53,688 nucleotides of DNA from Tubiluchus corallicola. Lineage: Eukaryota > Priapulida > Priapulimorpha > Priapulimorphida > Tubiluchidae. The notes below the pieces were generated by a model. The model ran no database searches, had not been told where the DNA came from, and worked only from the letters and a program-made list of their open reading frames with translations. A program made the position numbers and the translations under genes. Location: the NCBI GenBank assembly GCA_030141605.1, contig JAQGDQ010001229.1:1-53688 (forward strand), given 5' to 3'. Every line of letters begins with the position of its first letter. Within the stretch, counting starts at the first letter, position 1. Positions 47,539 through 53,688 of the stretch are shown here, one piece after another.

Positions 47539-48471
47539 GTATAAATTTTAGTTTTTTTTTGTTTCATCGTTAAATAGCTACAAGGCAAAAGGATTGTACA
47601 TTAAGAACTACTAGTGATGTTTTAGTCTATGATACTTGGGAAGTTGTTCAAAATGACGAGAAACATTTTGAAATATAAGGGCCTTATTAAGTATTAACCT
47701 AGTTGAAAATCAATAATAGCAGTAGAATTTGGCTAATAAATCTGGCTTCGCATTCTGGCCTGGCCACTGCGTTTGGAAAGGGGGAAGATGGAGTGCCGTT
47801 GTTTTCACCCGTTTTCTGAAAGATCTGAATTTAAAATCAACAGCGAATCAATAGACAAGCTGTATCTTATTGACATTACATTCTGGCACTTGTTAGTCAT
47901 TTCACAGGTGGCAGCACAGGCATACAGTAGTTATCACTCTTGTATTGTATAAATTTTCATTAATCGGCCAAACATTTAGGTCATTTAACGATTAAGTTTC
48001 ATTTTGCAAGGGTCAGAAGTATCTCATGTTGGGTAACTTTTCTTGTGTTGTGGTGCATGTCCCATTTATAGGTTCTTTATTTGTAAAACTAATTGCCCCG
48101 TTCTTTCACTTTCGTCTCGTCCAAGATCTATTTATCACCCAATGCGCTTGCAAACTATAACAATTTAGTCTGTCTGCAAAATAAAACTTTTTCAATGTTC
48201 ATGTTGGCTTCCATTCCCCTGTCACTATAACTACGGCTCTTATTATCGTGGTAAACCAAATTGTGATTCGTTTTTAATTACGTTTTGTAACATAAACTAT
48301 AAATAAATTTCATAAGTGCTAATTTGCGTATGATTTTTAAGTGTCTTTTTTTCATTTTTCTTACAAGATTTTTAAATTTTTGACTTTGGGAAATAAGCAA
48401 GTCTTACAAGCCGTTTATTAATTTGTAATGATGCATTTCAGTTGTTTTTTTGTGTTAAGCTAATGTTTCAG
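47539..48471. other. intron q/r
   Basis: AT-rich intron. No element recognised. It ends at the first of two competing acceptors (48471; the second is at 48545). Confidence 0.6.
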
Positions 48472-48525
48472 ATAGCAGTCATATTCATCCCATCAGTTCA
48501 AGCAGTTCATGCACAGTGGACTTAC
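48472..48525 (+). CDS. possible alternative 54-nt robo exon before CC2
   Basis: A good acceptor (TTGTTTTTTTGTGTT..GCTAATGTTTCAG) ends at 48471, and a donor-like C|GTATGTTG follows at 48526. The 54 nt between them are phase 1 to phase 1 and open, encoding DSSHIHPISSSSSCTVDL. If this exon and exon r were both used in one mRNA, the intron between them would be only 20 nt (48526-48545). If the 20 nt are retained, the frame meets TAG at 48543-48545 and the receptor is cut before CC2 and CC3. If it is not used, exon r follows exon q directly. The sequence alone cannot decide. Confidence 0.4.
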
Positions 48526-48545
48526 GTATGTTGATTTTACTTTAG

Positions 48546-48830
48546 AAATGCCTGCAAGTCAAATGTACATGGACCGAGAGCCGCGCATTCGGACTCCCAT
48601 GTACCACGACGAAGCTGGGAGGTTGTACGATGAGTTCGGAGAACCCATTCACGGCATTTACCCACCACAACTACTGCCTCCCAAACCGACGGGACCAGTA
48701 CTCAACTTTGCGGACTTCCTTCCGCCACCGCCAGAGAACCCGCCTCCCACCGACATCGACTCGCCGCCACACACGCCTCCGAGGATTCAGAGTCCGACGA
48801 GGTTAAGGCAGCGGGCGTCGAAGAGTCCGG
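48546..48830 (+). CDS. robo: robo exon r: cytoplasmic tail with CC2
   Basis: The exon covers residues 915-1009 plus one base. LNFADFLPPPPENPPP (967-982) is CC2, matching MNWADLLPPPPAHPPP. LPPPP is the binding site type for Ena/VASP EVH1 domains. SPPHTPPR and SPTRLRQR look like proline-directed kinase sites. The donor is CCGG|GTATGTA. I chose the acceptor at 48545 (TGATTTTACTTTAG) because it alone gives the phase needed to follow exon q directly. A second acceptor (GTTTCAG, 48471) lies 74 nt upstream and is described separately. Phase 1 to phase 1. Confidence 0.92.
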
Positions 48831-48957
48831 GTATGTAACTTCTTCTGTCTGTTGATCATGAATTTTTGTGACTGTATCTAACTTTTTCTACTGCTGTGGT
48901 GGCAAATAAGCAAATTCGTAGTTTTTGCATGAATGAACATTAAGATTTTTAATTTAA

Positions 48958-49308
48958 CCCTTTTATATCCGTGTTGGATACGAGAATATTTTCTGCCTTT
49001 AAAATTAATAAAATAGTTATTTTGATTTAAGCCAATAACAATAGACTAAAATGATGATAAAATGGCAAACTAGAAAATCTACATGGCATAAAAAACTGCT
49101 CAAGGTACAGTACTTTAGAGACGACTTTGTACAGATTAGCATAGCATGCATACTAAATGTCTTAAATACTTTAAAAAATTATCAGCAGTTACAGAATGAA
49201 GCACATTTTTTGCTTTTGTTGTGTTTTTAAAAGAGTCGGAATTTGTTTTTTGCACATGACAAAGAATGTTGTGTATCCCACAGGATACATTGGGAACAAA
49301 CGGTTGTA
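48958..49308. mobile_element. piggyBac-like MITE, copy 2 (inverted)
   Basis: It follows TTAA at 48954-48957 and begins CCCTTTTATATCC. It matches the reverse complement of the 24578-25036 element over most of its length (for example GGCTTAAATCAAAATAACTA in copy 1 appears reversed here). The right end (CAAACGGTTGTAAG) is decayed and no longer shows a clean TTAA. Confidence 0.75.
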
Positions 49309-49600
49309 AGTCACTTTTATAATAGTAGACACAGGAATGCCATGATGTGCAAAAATCGATTAAAGAGGCATCAAAACTGATGATGCTATCAGAAACAATA
49401 TTTCAAATGATCCTTAGGCCTAACTACCTTTTCAACTACATCAAAGTTGCATCCACAGTGTTTCTAATTTTTAACAGATTTATAATGTTGGGTATTTTAT
49501 TATCAATTTTGAGTATTGGAGTTGCAATAAAAATTAATTCAGTTGTTTTTTATTTCATTGATTTTCTGATGAGCCTGTTTATTTTTGCCAATTTCTTCAG
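49309..49600. other. intron r/s, right part
   Basis: AT-rich intron up to the acceptor of exon s. Nothing recognised. Confidence 0.6.
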
Positions 49601-49756
49601 GTTCTGTAAATTCGTTTGATGGCAAAAACACGGCTGAGAAGCCCTACATGAAGAAGTTTTCCATTCCTCCGACGTGCGAGTCCGGGGAACGTGGACCCAC
49701 TCCACCCACTCGGAGATTCGTCGGCGGTTCTAATGAAGAGCCGAATTCTAGTGGGG
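49601..49756 (+). CDS. robo: robo exon s: cytoplasmic tail with CC3
   Basis: The exon covers residues 1010-1061 plus one base. The acceptor is GCCAATTTCTTCAG and the donor GGGG|GTACTAA. ERGPTPPTRR (1039-1048) is CC3, matching ERGPTPPVRG. In the family this polyproline site recruits srGAP/Vilse RhoGAPs and contributes to Dock/Nck binding. KPYMKKFSIPPTCES precedes it. Long CT and CA dinucleotide tracts begin about 80 bp after the donor. Phase 1 to phase 1. Confidence 0.94.
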
Positions 49757-49830
49757 GTACTAATTGTTTATCTCATAATATAAAATTTGGCTGTAATCAC
49801 ACATTCAAACCTTAACTTACTTCTGCATAT

Positions 49831-49927
49831 TCTCTCATCTCTCCCTCCTCTCTTTCTCTCTCTTTTCTCTCCCTCTCTCTCTCTTTCTCTCCCAGGCTCT
49901 TTCACACACACACACACACACGTGCAT

Positions 49928-49973
<46 letters not shown>

Positions 49974-50146
49974 ACATAGACACACACACTCACACACACA
50001 CACACACACACACGCATACACACACACACACACACTCATACACTCACACACACACATGCATACACACACACACACACACACACACACTCATACACTCACA
50101 CACACACACACAGACACACACACACACACACACTCATACACACACA
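49831..50146. repeat. (CT)n followed by (CA)n microsatellite
   Basis: CT-rich tract at 49831-49900, then about 240 bp of CA dinucleotides with TA and TG interruptions. Long alternating CA runs can adopt Z-DNA. It begins about 75 bp after the exon s donor. Confidence 0.97.
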
Positions 50147-50385
50147 AAAAAAGAAACCACTGTGTGGAACAATGAATTAGTAACCCCCCCAAAGCTTGAC
50201 AGTAAGCATGATTAAATATTTCTGTTGAACACTACTCGGCTTGTGAGCGTTGCATAGGCTTAGAGACCATATTTGAACTGATAAATTTTAGTGTCAAAAG
50301 ATGACAACAAAGTGATTAGAAAGCAACACGAAAACTAACTTTTTGTTCAGCAGTTGATAATCATCTCAGAAATCAGACGGTCAGT

Positions 50386-50611
50386 ATTTTTATTTATTAT
50401 TATTATCACATTCAGTACAATATAATGAAATTAATCACACAGTGACATCAAAATTATTACATCATACTGTATAAATTATTATGTTTCATACACTATCGTT
50501 ATCTTAAAAGAATAATTGTACCGCAGTGGGCTAGAGAAGCAAAGGCTTGTATAAGCCCACTGTCATGTGAACCCGATAAAAAAGGAATGGATGAGTGAAC
50601 AAAAAAAGAAC
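50386..50611 (-). mobile_element. dispersed retroelement copy B (inverted to copy A)
   Basis: The reverse complement matches 46395-46626 closely (CAGTGGGCTTATACAAGCC, GATGTCACTGTGTG, ATTATATTGTACTGAATG). Its tail is TTATTATTATTA on the + strand. The element may continue to the right to about 50700 beyond the end of copy A. Confidence 0.75.
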
Positions 50612-51058
50612 TGGGAGAAGAGTAGATCACACAGGAAGTGTAGAAGGATGTGTTAGTGGAAATGGTAGGAAGAAAGATAACAGATTGCTCTAACATCTGT
50701 TTCATTCTTTCACAAAATGCGTCATAGCATAGAAACATAAATAATTTATAAACAATGAACGATTATTGGTGACGACGAAGTTCACCAATCAAAATAATCA
50801 ATCTGACAACTGATTGAACGTCGTGCCTGGCAATGCTGTACATTGCAACATTGGATTTGTGGTCACTGTTAAGTAATAAGCAAATGTTAATTGATATTTG
50901 ATACCTGCAAGTTTTGCTTTTTTGACTTGTATCACATTCAGATTGTGCATGTTCGTAGTCTGGCATGGATCAGTGCACCGCTGTACATTTGCTTTAGCAA
51001 GTAACAGTAGCTGTGTTGTAGTCCTATTCTGTTTGCATGTCTTACTGTCCTTCTCCAG
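50612..51058. other. intron s/t, right part
   Basis: Possibly the longer 5' part of copy B, then plain intron to the exon t acceptor. No gene seen. Confidence 0.4.
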
Positions 51059-51214
51059 TTCACAACAAGTCTTCTTACAGTATGCTTTATCGTTGTACAG
51101 ATCTTGAATGCATGGATCGTGGCATTCAGTCCTCACTACCATCCGTATTAGACGCATGCGCACACGCTCAGCCTGCACCAGTACAAAGTGATGATAATGA
51201 CCCACCTATCCCAG
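51059..51214 (+). CDS. robo: robo exon t: cytoplasmic tail
   Basis: The exon covers residues 1062-1113 plus one base. The acceptor is CTGTCCTTCTCCAG and the donor CCAG|GTGCGTT. It encodes HNKSSYSMLYRCTDLECMD, then a stretch rich in proline and aspartate ending SDDNDPPIP. I do not recognise a named Robo motif; the two tyrosines (SSYSMLY) are candidate phosphorylation sites. It is accepted because of clean splice sites and matching phase 1 at both ends. Confidence 0.85.
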
Positions 51215-51628
51215 GTGCGTTGTCTGCTTTTATACCTACCTGTGGTAACCTGCAATAACTTTTTTGTGATTTGGTGGAAAGACGTAAAAATTTGGAGTAG
51301 CTGCTTGAGAAACATTTCAAAAAAATTTATTTGCTTGTGCTCTTCTTGCAGAACATTTAGATTATTTTGCTGATTTAGTTTTTTTTTGCAATTTATGCAA
51401 ATTAAGGCGAATTTTCCTACTGTTAACTCTGAATGTTGCAAAACAAATTTTTGTTGAATTTTTAAACTTTTATTTGGTAATATCTGTTGCATACGGGAAT
51501 ACAGAAATTAGCTGCAGTAACTATATCAAATTTTAAGAAGATTCATACTGTTTCAAAACTAGCATACGTTAAGCAAAGCCATTCAGCAAGTAGCAGCTGT
51601 TTTTATCATAAACTCTTTTTATTTGCAG
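51215..51628. other. intron t/u
   Basis: AT-rich 414-bp intron with nothing recognised besides its splice sites. Confidence 0.7.
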
Positions 51629-51739
51629 GTGGTTATGGCAACGATGCCGAAGGATTGCCATCTTATGATGATGTACTGCGACGAAATCGTCACTCGACAA
51701 CTTCTAGTGTTGAAGGTGAAGCTGATGACACACCGGGAG
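51629..51739 (+). CDS. robo: robo exon u: cytoplasmic tail with LPSY
   Basis: The exon covers residues 1114-1150 plus one base. The acceptor is CTTTTTATTTGCAG and the donor GGAG|GTATGCA. It encodes GLPSYDDVLRRNRHSTTSS (LPSY at 1123-1126) and an acidic end, EGEADDTPG. LPxY is a WW-domain ligand variant of the type seen in Nedd4 partners, which is noteworthy in a receptor whose surface level is regulated by Nedd4-family ligases in insects. This functional link is inference. Phase 1 to phase 1, 111 nt. Confidence 0.87.
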
Positions 51740-51879
51740 GTATGCAACAACATCTTATGTCGAATATTTACTGCAACGTTTTCTTATGGTAACATTCTGT
51801 CTGTCACTACTAGTCAGTTACTGAGCAATGTACTATTCGTCAGAAGATGAATTTCAGTCTCTATTTTTTGTTTTTAGCA

Positions 51880-52242
51880 CAGGGGTGACCAAACTTTTTC
51901 AGCTTGCCAGCTACTTATAATGAAACAATCAAGTCGAATACCTACCTACTATAGAAATGGGCCGATCCGCCAACCCGATAATAGAAGCCTTGTGATTGGC
52001 TGGCTGGTCTTCGTACCAGCCATTCAAATTGCTTCTTGCATTTCTTGTCCACTTGGGCATTTCAAAGGTGCCTTCCATGACAGTTTGCTGTGTTCTGTGA
52101 TTTTACGTTGCTTTTTTGTGTTCCAAGTGAGCATGGCCCGACAGTGACATTTGGCCTCCGTCTCGTAATGATGCCATGCGATCTACCGACACTATATTTG
52201 CGATCGATCGATAGATCACGATCAACGTACCAGGCACCCCTG
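51880..52242. mobile_element. hAT-like MITE in intron u/v
   Basis: A 363-bp element with ends CAGGGGTGACC and GGCACCCCTG (imperfect inverted repeats). The 8-bp flanks TTTTAGCA (51872-51879) and TTTTAGCG (52243-52250) form a target duplication. CAGGGGTG ends with 8-bp duplications are typical of Charlie-type hAT elements. No transposase frame. Confidence 0.85.
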
Positions 52243-52406
52243 TTTTAGCGCTCTAAAAACTATCCGGAATGCAAAATAGTTAGGCAAGCAGCATGTTACC
52301 CTATTGAAAAACAGAATGTTTTTACTAAATGATGTTCATGTATGTGTTGATTCACTAACCTAGATAATAGTGAAACATCATAGGTGCATTGTTTGTTCAT
52401 CAATAG

Positions 52407-52598
52407 GTGTGATGTTGGGTGAGTGGGCGAGCGTTACCGAGGGAACCAATAGCGGCTGCTCTAGTGCACGCTCCAGTGCAGCAAGTTCATCTGATGGTTC
52501 GTTCTTTACGGAGGCAGATTTTGCCAGTGCCGTAGCGAGGGCGGCGGAGACGGCGGGATATTGCGTGTCGGGAACAGTTGTATCTGATCCTAATGCAG
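52407..52598 (+). CDS. robo: robo exon v: conserved C-terminal block
   Basis: The exon covers residues 1151-1214 plus one base. The acceptor is TTCATCAATAG and the donor GCAG|GTAAATT. GEWASVTEGTNSGCSSARSS, then [20 protein letters not shown] and AETAGYCV, match the Robo C-terminal block ([46 protein letters not shown]). Robo proteins usually continue for 100 or more residues after this block. The exon ends at phase 1 with a donor, so at least one further exon follows, probably beyond the window. Confidence 0.95.
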
Positions 52599-52952
52599 GT
52601 AAATTGCTGATCAATTTTTTCTTGTTTCTTTCTCAATTTAGTTTGAAACAAAATGCATTATAAAAACTGCACATTCTTAACAGTGGCAATTTGGACTTTT
52701 ATCATCAGTGAAAGTTGCAAAAAAGTAAAACGATCCGCTTAGCACCTTCGACTTGTTCGAGAAATATTTGCAAGATTGTTTTCCAGGTTAAGAAGAGGGA
52801 AAAACAACTGAAAAAGAAGCTTGACCAGCATTTCTTTATTTGTGTTAACAGCTGCCAGCACAAGAATTTAACAAAAATCCTCATAAGTTGGTGCTCTTGT
52901 ATAATCATGTATCCTTACAGCTCCGGTCAACATTTTTTATTGTTATTATATT
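52599..52952. other. intron after exon v, or short last exon
   Basis: Intronic sequence. An acceptor-like TATCCTTACAG at about 52920 would open a frame of eleven residues (APVNIFYCYYI) before TAG, a possible but weak terminal exon. Another CAG near 52785 gives an immediate stop in the required phase. Confidence 0.3.
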
Positions 52953-53688
52953 TAGTTTTCAAAGTCAGAAAAAGTTATTACATTTGGTTTTGAAAGTCAG
53001 AAAAAGTTATTACATTTGGTTTTGAAAGTCAGAAAAAGTTATTACATTTGGTTTTGAAAGTCAGAAAAAGTTATTACATTTGGTTTTGAAAGTCAGAAAA
53101 AGTTATTACATTTGGTTTTCAAAGTCAGAAAAAGTTATTACATTTGGTTTTGAAAGTCAGAAAAAGTTATTACATTTGGTTTTGAAAGTCAGAAAAAGTT
53201 ATTACATTTGGTTTTCAAAGTCAGAAAAAGTTATTACATTTGATTTTCAAAGTCTGCAAAAGTTATTACATTTGGTTTTGAAAGTCAGAAAAAGTTATTA
53301 CATTTGGTTTTCAAAGTCAGAAAAAGTTATTACATTTGGTTTTGAAAGTCAGAAAAAGTTATTACATTTGGTTTTCAAAGTCAGAAAAAGTTATTACATT
53401 TGGTTTTGAAAGTCAGAAAAAGTTATTACATTTGGTTTTCAAAGTCAGAAAAAGTTATTACATTTGGTTTTGAAAGTCAGAAAAAGTTATTACATTTGGT
53501 TTTCAAAGTCAGAAAAAGTTATTACATTTGATTTTCAAAGTCTGGAAAAGTTATTACATTTGATTTTCAAAGTCAGAAAAAGTTATTACATTTGATTTTC
53601 AAAGTCTGGAAAAGTTATTACATTTGATTTTCAAAGTCAGAAAAGGTTTATTACATTTTATTTTGAAAATCTGGAAAAGCTGACTGTG
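52953..53688. repeat. 32-bp minisatellite running off the window
   Basis: About 23 units of 32 bp (GGTTTTGAAAGTCAGAAAAA, GTTATTACATTT), with TTTTGAAAG and TTTTCAAAG versions alternating in places. It begins about 354 bp after the exon v donor and continues past the right edge. Confidence 0.97.

Noticed and set aside
52785-52850. Acceptor after TTGTTTTCCAG as next robo exon
   Set aside because: In the required phase it reads GGT TAA at once, so it cannot continue the protein except as an unconvincing immediate stop.

Overview
The window is eukaryotic, almost certainly from an invertebrate metazoan. It is AT-rich, every gene-like signal is a short exon bounded by GT..AG splice sites and long introns, and it carries non-coding transposon remnants and many minisatellites. 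I cannot name the species. The protein resembles bilaterian Roundabout receptors, and I would only guess a marine, non-insect invertebrate.

It contains one recognisable gene on the + strand: a Roundabout (Robo) axon-guidance receptor, the receptor for Slit. I could assemble 22 consecutive coding exons between 20602 and 52598. All use GT..AG junctions and all reading phases match, giving 3642 nt or about 1214 residues (numbered here from the first in-window codon). In order they encode Ig2 (exons a, b), Ig3 (c, d), Ig4 (e, f), Ig5 (g, first part of h), FN3-1 (rest of h, i), FN3-2 (j, k), FN3-3 (l, m), the juxtamembrane and transmembrane segment (n), and a cytoplasmic tail (o to v). The tail carries the Robo signatures CC1 (PYAST, exon p), CC2 (FLPPPP, exon r) and CC3 (RGPTPPTR, exon s), plus the C-terminal block [13 protein letters not shown] (exon v). 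The signal peptide, Ig1 and the true C-terminus were not found. The 5' part probably lies left of the window, or is hidden in the first 20.6 kb, and the 3' end lies right of it.

Bases 1-20601 have no exon I can support. They hold a 370-bp GA tract and minisatellites of 80, 56, 31 and 39 bp units, and are best read as a large 5' intron or upstream sequence. The introns between exons contain at least ten further unrelated tandem arrays, for roughly 10.8 kb of tandem repeat in the whole window. They also hold Tigger-like, hAT-like and piggyBac-like MITEs and 3' ends of non-LTR retrotransposons.

Most notable points: a minisatellite that has copied the 3' edge of exon c together with its splice donor (eight tandem copies); a tendency of arrays to start just downstream of exon donors; a 1-kb trinucleotide-repeat block just before the transmembrane exon; an inverted pair of retroelement copies flanking the CC1-CC3 exons; two competing acceptors 74 nt apart before the CC2 exon, which imply either alternative splicing or a 20-nt intron; and a 46-bp perfect palindrome in the intron before Ig4.
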